The translations under genes were made by a program, and so were the position numbers. Of a DNA stretch of 64,000 nucleotides, positions 45,612 through 53,488 are shown piece by piece. Below the pieces are notes generated by a model that saw only the letters and a list, made by a program, of their open reading frames with translations, did not search any database and had not been told where the DNA came from. Origin of the DNA: Polycladospora coralii. GTDB taxonomy: Bacteria; Bacillota; Bacilli; Thermoactinomycetales; Thermoactinomycetaceae. Where the stretch lies: positions 372,001 to 436,000 of the forward strand of contig NZ_JACXAG020000001.1 of assembly GCF_014773435.2 (NCBI RefSeq). Direction: 5' to 3'. How positions within the stretch are numbered: the stretch's first letter is position 1; every line of letters begins with the position of its first letter.

Positions 45612-45635
45612 CCTCCCTCACAAAAAAGAGGGAGG
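45612..45635 (-). terminator. Terminator between sulfotransferase and jelly-roll gene 2
   Basis: 8-bp arms CCTCCCTC/GAGGGAGG with an 8-base A-rich loop; the minus strand continues ATTTTTC. Also can serve the plus-strand sulfotransferase. Confidence 0.75.
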
Positions 45636-45652
45636 GGATGCTTTTGTAGTTT

Positions 45653-46105
45653 TTAAGACAACTTCATAATAATGATACTGGCTGAAACACCAGAACCAAA
45701 AGCAGGAGAAGCCGTTATATTTCCTCCAGATGAGGATATAAGCTGTATGGTAGAGCCGTCACTTATATTTGAGATCATCTGTCCAGATACCTGTTCAATA
45801 ATTGAATTCGTGTTGCTTGAAAAATTTGTCGTTTCATTAAAATAAACGGATTCAGGAGTTTGATCCGATCCACTTATTCTTATGGTGAAGCGGGAATCGA
45901 ATGTTTGATTGGCGTTTAGTTGAGCATTGGTCGATACGATATATTTAATGAGATAATCTCCTCCATCATTTATGGTAATTACAGAACTAGATGGTGTAAA
46001 AGCAATATTATTTAATTTACCTATCATATTAAAGGTAATCGCTTCACCAACACTAAGGGTTTGGTTCGAATTTGAATAGATATAGGCGTATGCGTCTAGC
46101 GCCAT
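45653..46105 (-). CDS. Jelly-roll (BclA C-terminal/C1q-like) spore-surface candidate 2
   Basis: 150 residues from the ATG at 46105, behind AAGGGAGG; the longer open frame upstream lacks a ribosome site. Beta-rich with no signal or collagen part. Strand landmarks are AITFNMIGKLNNIAF, ITINDGGDYLIKYIVST and the last strand SASIIIMKL. Same size and plan as the proteins at 44184 and 52229 but clearly diverged. A well-matched sigma-K promoter lies upstream. Inferred to be a trimeric spore-surface protein. Confidence 0.6.
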   Translation of the reverse strand: MALDAYAYIYSNSNQTLSVGEAITFNMIGKLNNIAFTPSSSVITINDGGDYLIKYIVSTNAQLNANQTFDSRFTIRISGSDQTPESVYFNETTNFSSNTNSIIEQVSGQMISNISDGSTIQLISSSGGNITASPAFGSGVSASIIIMKLS

Positions 46106-46146
46106 CGTCAACGCCTCCCTTCTTATTAAAACTATCAATCTAGTAA

Positions 46147-46175
46147 TATCATATGTACAAACGCTTCTAACGGTG
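46147..46175 (-). promoter_or_regulatory. Candidate sigma-K promoter of jelly-roll gene 2
   Basis: Minus strand CACC (46172-46175), 16-base spacer, CATATGATA (46147-46155). This is the best sigma-K match in the window, 41 bp before the start codon. Confidence 0.55.
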
Positions 46176-46253
46176 CATATTTTTATAGGGAAATTCCCAA
46201 ATATGCTTGTCTTCATTGAGAAGCGAAGAACTCTCGTTCGTGGATCATAATGA

Positions 46254-46296
46254 AAAAAGTGACTTGCGTAGCACAACGGCCCACAAGTCACTTTTT
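46254..46296 (-). terminator. Terminator of the small secreted protein gene
   Basis: 13-bp perfect arms AAAAAGTGACTTG/CAAGTCACTTTTT with a 17-base loop, T-rich after the stem on both strands. About 130 bp after the stop at 46425. Confidence 0.75.
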
Positions 46297-46424
46297 CACA
46301 ATCGCTCGATCTGATCAAATCCACTCTATTTATTGGCTATCACATACATGGTTTTCTGTATTGCCATTATGCTATTTAGTCTGGTTATTTCGGCTAATTT
46401 TGATGGTTACAATCACTCGGTTTA

Positions 46425-46715
46425 TCAACGATAAATTTTCCCTTTATATTGACATGATAGGTACGTCCCACGATCATAACATGCTTGTCTTCTTAAATAA
46501 CCGGAGTACAAACGAGAGTATTGATTTTGTTCACGATAAATCGTGAATGGTGTTGCGCTTTCACGTGCATATTGCGTTTTGGAATAGGTTACATATCCAA
46601 TCGATTCAATATATGCCGGTGCAAATGTAGAAGCACTAACCGTATTCGTAGAGATAAAGGATGTAGAAGCAAAAGAAGCCATTAATGCAAACACGAGTAA
46701 ACTTTTCTTAAACAT
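46425..46715 (-). CDS. Small secreted protein
   Basis: 96 residues with a clear signal peptide (MFKKSLLVFALMASFASTSF, predicted cut near VSA at about 28). The mature part is about 68 residues, rich in Tyr, Arg and Ser, with two cysteines (RQACYDRGTYLSCQYKG) that could form one disulfide. TTGGAGG precedes the ATG. No family recognised; could be a small exported peptide or bacteriocin-like factor, but no immunity or export genes are adjacent. Confidence 0.6.
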   Translation of the reverse strand: MFKKSLLVFALMASFASTSFISTNTVSASTFAPAYIESIGYVTYSKTQYARESATPFTIYREQNQYSRLYSGYLRRQACYDRGTYLSCQYKGKIYR

Positions 46716-46859
46716 GTTGAACCTCCAAATTTTTATTTTTTATTAAATCTTTCTATTTACATGATTAAGATTAGCAAATTGATTCTTATAGTGGTGTGAT
46801 TTTAATCACAGTTGTGTAGAAAATTTTTTCTCTTGGTAGCACATACGGATAGGCTATAG

Positions 46860-47324
46860 TTAGATCGATTTAATCAGCGTTCGATAGTAAATGGTGTGAT
46901 AGATGATATAGTTCAGCACAAGAAGTAACACCGGATAATAAGGCATCCAATCCTTCAAAAATACGCCCGCCACTAATGAAGCCAAATGTATAGGTAAAAA
47001 ATATACAAAGACAATATACGCTTGTCGACACGCCTCTGCTGTCAATGATTTTTCACGTTCGTCATCTTCTATCAACTCGATAGGTAGTGCCAACAAATGA
47101 AACCATTTTCTATCTGATTTAAATCGAAACTGTGCTACGATTGCAAAAATAAGGATAAGTACAAACGGAATAACCCCGATTTCTACTGAAAAATGGTTTA
47201 CTTGTGGAGTCTGTAGGACATATGCAAGCGTTTGTGCCATTTTCATCAGTTCACAAAAGGCCCAGCCCACTAAAATCACAAATAGGACGTTAAACCAATA
47301 AAATCGCGTCAATTTCTCTTTCAT
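46860..47324 (-). CDS. Membrane protein partner of an XRE regulator
   Basis: 154 residues from the ATG at 47324 behind GGGAGGAG. Four hydrophobic segments (FYWFNVLFVILVGWAF, VIPFVLILIFAIVAQF, IVFVYFLPIHLASLVAGVF, YYPVLLLVLNYIIYH) with a cytosolic loop LIEDDEREKSLTAEACRQAY between the second and third. The ...DEREK...EA.R.A pattern is common in small DUF2178-like or DUF3796-like membrane proteins paired with XRE regulators. The start lies 2 bp after the regulator stop, so they are one operon. Function unknown. Confidence 0.7.
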   Translation of the reverse strand: MKEKLTRFYWFNVLFVILVGWAFCELMKMAQTLAYVLQTPQVNHFSVEIGVIPFVLILIFAIVAQFRFKSDRKWFHLLALPIELIEDDEREKSLTAEACRQAYIVFVYFLPIHLASLVAGVFLKDWMPYYPVLLLVLNYIIYHTIYYRTLIKSI

Positions 47325-47326
47325 TT

Positions 47327-47527
47327 TTACTCCTCCCGCCAAAAAATTTGTTCAACTGGTAACGAAAACACATCACTAATTGCCAATGCCAACAATAATG
47401 AAGGAACATAATTCCCTTTTTCCAGTGCCACAATTGTCTGCCGTGTTACTTGTACGCGTTTCGCTAGTTCTTCTTGAGTGAGTCGATCGCGGGCACGTAA
47501 CGCTTTTACCCGGTTTAATAATTTCAT
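47327..47527 (-). CDS. Small XRE-family (YozG-like) HTH regulator
   Basis: 66 residues from the ATG at 47527 behind AAAAGGATG. It is a single helix-turn-helix: RARDRLTQEELAKRV, VTRQTIVALEKGNY, and LALAISDVFSLPVEQIF. This size class is often autoregulatory and paired with a membrane protein, as here. A perfect 18-bp inverted repeat overlaps its promoter and is the natural operator candidate. Confidence 0.85.
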   Translation of the reverse strand: MKLLNRVKALRARDRLTQEELAKRVQVTRQTIVALEKGNYVPSLLLALAISDVFSLPVEQIFWREE

Positions 47528-47556
47528 ATGAATCATCCTTTTCATTCTTCACCTTC

Positions 47557-47598
47557 ATTGTATACTCAACTTTACTAAATGTAAAGTTGAGTATACAA
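47557..47598 (-). promoter_or_regulatory. Promoter with embedded 18-bp inverted repeat, probable operator of the XRE gene
   Basis: Minus strand -35 TTTACA (47580-47585), 17-base spacer, -10 TACAAT (47557-47562). Laid over it is a perfect inverted repeat with arms at 47558-47575 and 47581-47598 (TTGTATACTCAACTTTAC and complement) and a 5-base centre. A dimer bound here would cover both hexamers. Confidence 0.75.
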
Positions 47599-47684
47599 AC
47601 TATAGCAGGAACATTTGTGATGCTAGTTGATCCTCATTTAGGAAGTGTATCGCTTCAAATTGAACTAGCATCACACCACGTCCA

Positions 47685-48305
47685 CTATTCTAAAAAGGCA
47701 AGTCGAATCCCTAATAGCGCAAATACACCAGCCTTAACTTGATTAATGACACGCGTCGCTCTTACACTTTGTAATAGATGTCGTCCGATCTTATTGGCAA
47801 AGATGGAGACCAATAGAAAGACTAAAAAAGCTTGAACAATAAATATGAACCCGAGCATAGCCATTTGAATCGAGACACTTCCCCTATTGGGATCTATAAA
47901 CTGTGGAAATAGAGCGAGAAAAAAGAGCGAAACCTTCGGGTTTAAAATATTCATAAAGATGCCTTTTCGATAAAGCTCTCCAAAACTCCCCGATTGAACA
48001 TTTTCGCTCCCCATTTCTGTTTTACTCTCTTTAAGTGCTTGCCACGCCAGATAGAGAAGATAGACCGCCCCTGCCCATTTCACCAATTGAAAGGCAAATG
48101 CTGACTGATAGATAAGTGCTGAAATACCCAGTACTGCTGCCATCGTATGGGCAATCAAGCCCGTACAAAGCCCTAATGCAGTTGCAATTGCATTTTTTTT
48201 GCTATGCGTCATACTTTGTAACATGACAAAAACGATATCTGGTCCAGGTGTAAGCGTAAGTATGATCGCTACTACCAAAAAATTAAGCATTTGAATCCCG
48301 TCCAA
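47685..48305 (-). CDS. LysE/RhtB-family amino acid exporter
   Basis: 206 residues, six hydrophobic segments. The family signature LTLTPGPDIVFVMLQSM is at the N-terminus. The TTG at 48305 has AGGAGG at 7 bases and follows the previous stop by 2 bp; an ATG five codons further (48290) gives a more usual N-terminus but has no ribosome site. Exports amino acids or homoserine lactone-like compounds; substrate unknown. Coupled to the 101-residue protein upstream. Confidence 0.9.
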   Translation of the reverse strand: MDGIQMLNFLVVAIILTLTPGPDIVFVMLQSMTHSKKNAIATALGLCTGLIAHTMAAVLGISALIYQSAFAFQLVKWAGAVYLLYLAWQALKESKTEMGSENVQSGSFGELYRKGIFMNILNPKVSLFFLALFPQFIDPNRGSVSIQMAMLGFIFIVQAFLVFLLVSIFANKIGRHLLQSVRATRVINQVKAGVFALLGIRLAFLE

Positions 48306-48307
48306 CT

Positions 48308-48613
48308 TTAATCCTCCTCTGCTTCTACTTCTACGGGTACGATATCTTCCATAAACTCTCCATTTGGAAGCTCAATTTTTTGAACCTCCATTTTATACTT
48401 TCTCTTTTTTAACGCTTCTCCATAAACTACACTTCGAAAAAAATCATCCGCTTCCTGTGGTGTCTTATCATCTAAAAGATCTCCTGCCATAAACTCGATA
48501 ATTTCAATCATTTGCTCTTGCGTATACCCCAACCAATTTAATAACATTAAAGTATACCCCATACTCTGCTGTTTCGTGATAGACAATCCTTGCATTTCAT
48601 TTTGCTCTGACAT
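48308..48613 (-). CDS. Small acidic protein of unknown function
   Basis: 101 residues from the ATG at 48613 (GGAGGGAG 10 bases upstream). N-terminal half helical (YTLMLLNWLGYTQEQMIEIIEF), C-terminal tail very acidic (VPVEVEAEED). No membrane segment or cysteine. Ends 2 bp before the LysE gene, so translation is coupled. No family recognised. Confidence 0.6.
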   Translation of the reverse strand: MSEQNEMQGLSITKQQSMGYTLMLLNWLGYTQEQMIEIIEFMAGDLLDDKTPQEADDFFRSVVYGEALKKRKYKMEVQKIELPNGEFMEDIVPVEVEAEED

Positions 48614-48753
48614 ATGCATTCTCCCTCCAACCTAACATTAGTTCAACTCAACTATTATGTACAGATTTTCACATAAAATGCAAAAAAAGTGTAGATTGTT
48701 TCCGGGGAGTTAGGGTATTGTTGAACTATACGAAAGAAAAGGGAGTGTTACAA

Positions 48754-49146
48754 ATGAGTGCAAAAGAAGCAAAGAAAGGATTATCTTTTTCTAATGATGT
48801 GATTGCTACAATCGCAGGAATCGCAGCTAATGAAATTGAAGGCATCTTTTCGATGAGCGGTGGCGTTGTCGATGGATTTGCTGAACGATTGGGTCGTAAA
48901 AGCTTGTCTAAAGGTGTCATGGTACGTGTTTCCGAAAAAGAAGTAGCCATCGATCTCCGCGTTATTGTTGAATTTGGACAAAGAGTTCCAGAAGTCTACG
49001 CACAAGTGGTCGAACATGTAGAAAATGCAATACATAACATGACAGGTTTAAACGTCCTAGAAGTTAATATGTATGTAGAGGGTGTCTCTCTTCTTGAAGA
49101 TGAGGAGTTACCTGCCGACTCCAATAAAATGCGTGTACTTACTTAA
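48754..49146 (+). CDS. Asp23/Gls24-family protein
   Basis: 130 residues from the ATG at 48754, behind AAAAGGGAG. Family pattern ISFSNDVIATIAGIAANEIE-like at the start (here LSFSNDVIATIAGIAANEIE, 20 residues), then GIFSMSGG and VAIDLRVIVEFGQRVPEVY. Members such as YloU, YqhY and AmaP-anchored Asp23 associate with the membrane or regulate lipid synthesis; the role of this copy is open. Followed after 24 bp by glutathione peroxidase. Confidence 0.9.
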   Translation: MSAKEAKKGLSFSNDVIATIAGIAANEIEGIFSMSGGVVDGFAERLGRKSLSKGVMVRVSEKEVAIDLRVIVEFGQRVPEVYAQVVEHVENAIHNMTGLNVLEVNMYVEGVSLLEDEELPADSNKMRVLT

Positions 49147-49170
49147 ATGAATCCGTCATGAGGTGTAGAA

Positions 49171-49644
49171 ATGAATTTTTATGATTTTACAGTACTAAAC
49201 GCTCAAAATGAAGAAATCGCTTTTAGCGACTATAAAGGAAAAGTGATCCTAGTCGTGAATACAGCTAGTGAATGTGGCTTTACTCCCCAGTATAAAGAGT
49301 TACAAGCACTGTATGAAAAGCTTGAAGGCGAAGACTTTGAAATCTTAGGGTTCCCTTGTAACCAGTTCGGAAATCAAGAACCTGGAAGTGATGAAGAGAT
49401 TCAGTCTTTCTGTCAAGTTAATTTCGGTGTAACCTTCCCGATCTTAAAAAAAGTGAATGTAAAAGGACCCGATGCACACCCCTTATTTAAATATTTGACA
49501 CAAGAAGCACCTGGACTTCTGTTGAAGGATATCAAATGGAACTTCACAAAGTTTTTGATTGATTCAGAAGGTCATGTGGTAGATCGTTTTGCTCCTACAA
49601 CATCTCCTACCAAAATGGAATCGGATATCCGAAAGCTTCTTTAA
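49171..49644 (+). CDS. Glutathione peroxidase-family thiol peroxidase (BsaA-like)
   Basis: 157 residues. Reduces peroxides; the bacterial cysteine forms mostly use thioredoxin. Catalytic C35 in NTASECGFTPQY, the second motif FPCNQFGNQEPGS (resolving Cys and catalytic Gln) and WNFTKFLID complete the site. GAGGTG precedes the ATG. Monocistronic or with the Asp23 gene; a hairpin terminator follows. Confidence 0.94.
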   Translation: MNFYDFTVLNAQNEEIAFSDYKGKVILVVNTASECGFTPQYKELQALYEKLEGEDFEILGFPCNQFGNQEPGSDEEIQSFCQVNFGVTFPILKKVNVKGPDAHPLFKYLTQEAPGLLLKDIKWNFTKFLIDSEGHVVDRFAPTTSPTKMESDIRKLL

Positions 49645-49654
49645 AATCTTGATT

Positions 49655-49684
49655 AAGTTGCGAAGATGTTCGCAACTTTTTTTA
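49655..49684 (+). terminator. Terminator after glutathione peroxidase
   Basis: 10-bp arms AAGTTGCGAA/TTCGCAACTT with a GATG loop and a run of T after the stem. Confidence 0.9.
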
Positions 49685-49697
49685 TGGAGGTATCGCT

Positions 49698-50360
49698 ATG
49701 CATTCCATCCATATTACGCCACTTGGCGATCACGCCTTACAGCTTACATTTCCGGACGAGACAGTTGATTTGCAGTTATATGTCGATCAGTTATGCAATT
49801 TATCCCTTCCAGGTGTGAGCGATATCGTCCCCACCTACGCCGCAATCGCTATCGTTTATGACCCACTCATCTGGGATTATGGGGTCATCCGAAAACAAAT
49901 TGCCGAACAATTAACATACACTTCCATATCCACTCCTCCACCTACAAGTATCATTGAGATTCCAGTTTGTTATGATCCTGTCTTTGGACCCGATTTAGAG
50001 CGTCTTGCCGTTCATCACCAGCTTACCACCGAAGAAGTCATTACCATGCATAGTATGCCCGTTTATCGGGTGCAATTTATTGGTTTTGCCCCTGGCTTTC
50101 CCTATCTGAGCGACGTGCATCCTAAAATTGCTACGCCCAGACATCAAACGCCTCGATTTACCGTTTCAGCTGGATCAGTGGGCATTGCCGGCAAACAAAC
50201 CGGAATTTATCCCTTTACTTCACCTGGTGGCTGGCAAATTATAGGAAGAACCCCGATTCCATTGTTCGACCCTTTTCGTCCCGAACCCAGCTTCCTTCAT
50301 GCTGGAGATCATATACGCTTTATCCCCATTTCAGCGTCCCAATTTCAATCATGGAAATGA
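49698..50360 (+). CDS. pxpB: 5-oxoprolinase subunit PxpB (KipI family)
   Basis: 220 residues. Part of the ATP-dependent PxpABC complex that opens 5-oxoproline to glutamate. Marks of the CT_C_D domain: VYRVQFIGFAPGFPYLSDV, TPRHQTPRFTVSAGSVGIAG and QTGIYPFTSPGGWQIIGRT. TGGAGG before the ATG. First of pxpB-pxpC-pxpA. In B. subtilis the homologue KipI also inhibits the sporulation kinase KinA, so a regulatory role is possible. Confidence 0.92.
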   Translation: MHSIHITPLGDHALQLTFPDETVDLQLYVDQLCNLSLPGVSDIVPTYAAIAIVYDPLIWDYGVIRKQIAEQLTYTSISTPPPTSIIEIPVCYDPVFGPDLERLAVHHQLTTEEVITMHSMPVYRVQFIGFAPGFPYLSDVHPKIATPRHQTPRFTVSAGSVGIAGKQTGIYPFTSPGGWQIIGRTPIPLFDPFRPEPSFLHAGDHIRFIPISASQFQSWK

Positions 50361-50370
50361 GGAAATGTTG

Positions 50371-51384
50371 ATGTTTATCACCATCCAGAAAGCGGGCTTA
50401 CTCACCTCGATACAAGATCAAGGTAGGATAGGGTATCAGCACATCGGTGTAACAACTGGTGGTGCAATGGATCCCCTTGCTGCACGTTTGGCCAATTTAT
50501 TAGTAGGCAACTCAGAAAATGAAAGTGTTTTGGAGATGACACTGATCGGACCGACGATTCAATTTCATATGGATACGTTCATTGCGATTTGTGGTGCTCA
50601 TTTATCTCCTACTCTGAACACCCTACCCCTTCCAACTGGAAAACTTCTCTTCATCCGCAAAGGGTCTACACTTTCCTTTGGTAAAACGCAAGTTGGATGC
50701 CGTGCTTATTTAGCTATAGCGGGTGGCTTTCAAGTCTCCTCTGTCTTAGGAAGTAAAAGCACCCATTTTCCCGCACAATTTGGCGGGGTTGCGGGCAGGG
50801 CTTGTCGTGACGGCGATCAAATAAAAATCGGCCAATGGTCCGAAAAACAGCGCAACATGATCCAAGTCTATACCCGCCTAGCTGATTCAAAATCTACCTA
50901 TTTCCGCTCCTATTTTATTACTACCCCTTTACCCAAGAATGGTTCTCGTCCCATTTTGATTCGCATTATCGCAGGACCGCAATACCAGCACTTCACTGAA
51001 ATGAGCAAACAACATTTACGGCGTACTCCTTACCGCGTAAACGAACAAGCGAATCGTATGGGATATCGGCTAGATGGCGCGTCTTTATCTCTATCCACTC
51101 CGCTAGAGATGTTATCAGAACCCGTTCTGTTTGGTACCATACAAGTACCACCCTCTGGACAACCGATCCTACTGGCAGCAGATGCACAAACAGTCGGTGG
51201 ATATCCCAAAATAGCTCAAGTAGCTTCTGTTGATCGCTCTTTATTGGCACAAGCTAAACCTGGTAATTGGCTTCAATTTCAACTGGTCGATGTACAAGAA
51301 GCCCAAAGCTTACTTAGGCGTCAAGCCTTACAGTATGACATCATGAAACAAGCATTACGTATGAAATGGAGGCAGATTGTGTGA
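50371..51384 (+). CDS. pxpC: 5-oxoprolinase subunit PxpC (KipA family)
   Basis: 337 residues from the ATG at 50371 (TGAGGA 7 bases upstream, overlapping the pxpB stop); open frame extends further but into pxpB. CT_A_B domain marks: GLLTSIQDQGRIGYQHIGV, GGAMDPLAARLANLLVGN, YLAIAGGF, and the late PPSGQPILLAADAQTVGGYP. Couples with pxpB; its stop overlaps the pxpA start (GTGA). Confidence 0.93.
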   Translation: MFITIQKAGLLTSIQDQGRIGYQHIGVTTGGAMDPLAARLANLLVGNSENESVLEMTLIGPTIQFHMDTFIAICGAHLSPTLNTLPLPTGKLLFIRKGSTLSFGKTQVGCRAYLAIAGGFQVSSVLGSKSTHFPAQFGGVAGRACRDGDQIKIGQWSEKQRNMIQVYTRLADSKSTYFRSYFITTPLPKNGSRPILIRIIAGPQYQHFTEMSKQHLRRTPYRVNEQANRMGYRLDGASLSLSTPLEMLSEPVLFGTIQVPPSGQPILLAADAQTVGGYPKIAQVASVDRSLLAQAKPGNWLQFQLVDVQEAQSLLRRQALQYDIMKQALRMKWRQIV

Positions 51385-52154
51385 AGCGAAGTATAGATAT
51401 CAACTGCGATTTGGGCGAAAGTTTTGGCATTTATACCTTTGGGCAAGATGAACCGCTATTTGACTTGATCACTTCCTGTAACATCGCCTGTGGATTTCAT
51501 GCAGGAGATCCCGCTACGATGGCCAAAACCGTCCAAATTGCACTGCAAAAGCAAGTAGCAATTGGTGCCCATCCCGGCTTTCCAGACTTACAGGGATTTG
51601 GACGGCGAAATGTATCTTTATCTCCACGTGAAGTATATGAAATCGTTCTTTATCAGATCGGTGCATTAGATAGCTTTGTGCAAGCAGCTAGGGGCACGTT
51701 ACATCATGTAAAGCCACACGGCGCCTTATATCATCAAGCAGCTAGCAACCCGATCATCGCAGAGGCGATTGCTACTGCCGTTTTCGATTTTCGTCCTCAG
51801 CTTATCCTTTATGGACTCGCACATAGCAAACTGGTTGAGGCTGGGAAAAATAAAGGGTTAAAAGTGGCAAGCGAAGCATTTATTGATCGACGCTATCGAT
51901 CTGATGGTACACTCTGTCCACGTTCACAGGCAGACGCTTGTATAGATGATCCGATCACAGCCGCGGAGCAAGCCCTGCATATCGCCATGAACCGTCAAGT
52001 ATTGCCCTATGATACACCAGCCCCTATTCCCATTCAAGCGGATACACTCTGTCTGCACGGTGACCACGCGTCTGCATTAGAAATCATACAGCAAGTACGA
52101 CAGGAATTGAAGGATCAGAAAATTCATGTCCAGCCCGCGATTCAATTTTTATAA
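51381..52154 (+). CDS. pxpA: 5-oxoprolinase subunit PxpA (LamB/YcsF family)
   Basis: 257 residues from the GTG at 51381, behind TGGAGG and overlapping pxpC by 4 bp; the earlier in-frame ATG lies inside the ribosome site. Marks: IDINCDLGESFG, SCNIACGFHAGDP, GAHPGFPDLQGFGRR, VKPHGALYHQA and CLHGDHASALE. Completes the three-subunit enzyme that recycles 5-oxoproline to glutamate. A strong terminator follows. Confidence 0.95.
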   Translation: MKRSIDINCDLGESFGIYTFGQDEPLFDLITSCNIACGFHAGDPATMAKTVQIALQKQVAIGAHPGFPDLQGFGRRNVSLSPREVYEIVLYQIGALDSFVQAARGTLHHVKPHGALYHQAASNPIIAEAIATAVFDFRPQLILYGLAHSKLVEAGKNKGLKVASEAFIDRRYRSDGTLCPRSQADACIDDPITAAEQALHIAMNRQVLPYDTPAPIPIQADTLCLHGDHASALEIIQQVRQELKDQKIHVQPAIQFL

Positions 52155-52173
52155 TAATCTTCTTCACCTCAAA

Positions 52174-52213
52174 AACTGCTCAAAAGTAGTTATCTCTCTA
52201 CTTTTGAGCAGTT
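52174..52213. terminator. Convergent terminator between pxpA and jelly-roll gene 3
   Basis: 16-bp perfect arms AACTGCTCAAAAGTAG/CTACTTTTGAGCAGTT with an 8-base loop, between two converging genes. Confidence 0.85.
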
Positions 52214-52228
52214 ACAATACTTAATCCT

Positions 52229-52660
52229 TTAACTGATTTGCGTTATCTTTAGCGATGCCACCACATCTGGTGGTGCGAAGCCTCCAACAACAGCCAGATC
52301 TCCTCCCGATTCTAAGACTAAAGTGAGTACATCACCTGAGTTCAATCCTCTTTGAGTTGAACCGGGTACTAATCTAATTTCGCCACCACTATTTGATTCA
52401 TTGCCATAATTACTTGAAAGAACGTTTATACCATTTACATACAGCCCCACACGATGAACAAATGTTGATCCTGTATTATTTCGACAGCTTGCAATAAACT
52501 CGATATTGTAGATCCCGCTCGTTACGATATGAACTGTTGTCGGTGATCCAAACGAATCAAAGTTGATTCCATTAAGCTGAGTAGCTGTATCAAACGTGAT
52601 GGGTGTCCCAGAACCAAGACCTGGTTGATCCGTATAAGAGACAATATTGGCGTTTGCCAT
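52229..52660 (-). CDS. Jelly-roll (BclA C-terminal/C1q-like) spore-surface candidate 3
   Basis: 143 residues; ATG at 52660 behind AAAAGGAGGTGATC, a near-perfect ribosome site. Beta-rich, no signal, no collagen repeats. HIVTSGIYNIEFIASCRN and HRVGLYVNGINVLSSNYGN are the inner strands, GDVLTLVLESGGDLAVVGG and the final ASLKITQI complete the roll. Closest of the three to BclA-type C-terminal domains. CATAGTATA lies 30 bp upstream. Confidence 0.65.
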   Translation of the reverse strand: MANANIVSYTDQPGLGSGTPITFDTATQLNGINFDSFGSPTTVHIVTSGIYNIEFIASCRNNTGSTFVHRVGLYVNGINVLSSNYGNESNSGGEIRLVPGSTQRGLNSGDVLTLVLESGGDLAVVGGFAPPDVVASLKITQIS

Positions 52661-52689
52661 ATGATCACCTCCTTTTTTACTAGCTTCTA

Positions 52690-52698
52690 TATACTATG
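52690..52698 (-). promoter_or_regulatory. Candidate sigma-K -10 element of jelly-roll gene 3
   Basis: Minus strand CATAGTATA (CATAnnnTA). The base pattern 16 bases upstream is ATCC, not a good -35. Confidence 0.35.
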
Positions 52699-52774
52699 AA
52701 TCTAGTATGAAAAAGGATTGGGTTCATAGAGAAAAAATAGGAATAATTTGTATGCATGCTGGCTGATTGAAATC

Positions 52775-53341
52775 TCATTCATGTTGATGATTCAAATTTT
52801 GCTGCTGTGTCCGCTCATTTGGTTTGACAAGATACTGCTCGTCTATCCATACACCCACAGCTATCAAAATCATCACACTAACAGAGAAAGCCCACTTCCA
52901 CATTCGGGGTAAAACAGATTGCTGTACTTCTTGTACCATGATCTGCATGATCAATAACATACTTATCACCAATACAAGTGTGAGAAAAGCAATCATTCTG
53001 TGCGGGACTTCACCGATGATCATAACACCTAGCATAGCACCCATCATCCCGCCCATTACACCTGCTAAACACCCGTCGACTGCTGCCATGAGATGAATCG
53101 GCTTCCCTGTACAATACCCGACTACCATTCCTACGATAACGCCCAACACAGTAGGTTCCAACATCCTGCCGAGCATAACCGCCCAGATCGTTCCCCATAA
53201 CAAACTAGACATCATCCCTGCACCCATAGCTACCATCATAGCTGTCGCACATGATAAGTGATGCTTAAAGCGATGTGTGAGTATGATGATAAAGCTCGTA
53301 CATAAGAGCGTCGTAAACATTCCTACTAATATCGTAATCAA
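52775..53341 (-). CDS. Methionine-rich multi-pass membrane protein
   Basis: 188 residues, TTG start at 53341 behind AAGGAGATAG. Five to six hydrophobic segments. Methionine is very frequent, including MMVAMGAGMMSS and GVMGGMMGAMLGVM, and the tail is NHQHE. Such Met clusters within membranes are seen in copper-handling proteins. It is divergent from the copper ATPase gene, 147 bp away. No family recognised with confidence; a role in copper or other soft-metal handling is an inference. Confidence 0.65.
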   Translation of the reverse strand: MITILVGMFTTLLCTSFIIILTHRFKHHLSCATAMMVAMGAGMMSSLLWGTIWAVMLGRMLEPTVLGVIVGMVVGYCTGKPIHLMAAVDGCLAGVMGGMMGAMLGVMIIGEVPHRMIAFLTLVLVISMLLIMQIMVQEVQQSVLPRMWKWAFSVSVMILIAVGVWIDEQYLVKPNERTQQQNLNHQHE

Positions 53342-53488
53342 TCGATCTATCTCCTTCCCAATCTGTTCCTTTTAAAAACCATATGATAAATGACGTAGCA
53401 TCATGATTCAGTTGACATGCATGTACCACTTCCTTCATATATATGTATCACTTTAAAAGAAAGTTTGTAATGGAACAGGAGCGAAACC

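Larger units (their letters stand above)
46106..46424. other. Intergenic stretch: promoter of jelly-roll gene 2 and terminator of the 46425 gene
   Basis: 319 bp without a convincing gene. Left part carries the sigma-K-like promoter, the middle a strong hairpin terminator (46254-46296). Plus-strand open frames here have no ribosome site. Confidence 0.6.

Noticed and set aside
46250-46546. 98-codon plus-strand frame over the terminator and the small secreted gene
   Set aside because: Begins inside the terminator hairpin, has no ribosome site, and overlaps a gene with a clear signal peptide on the other strand.
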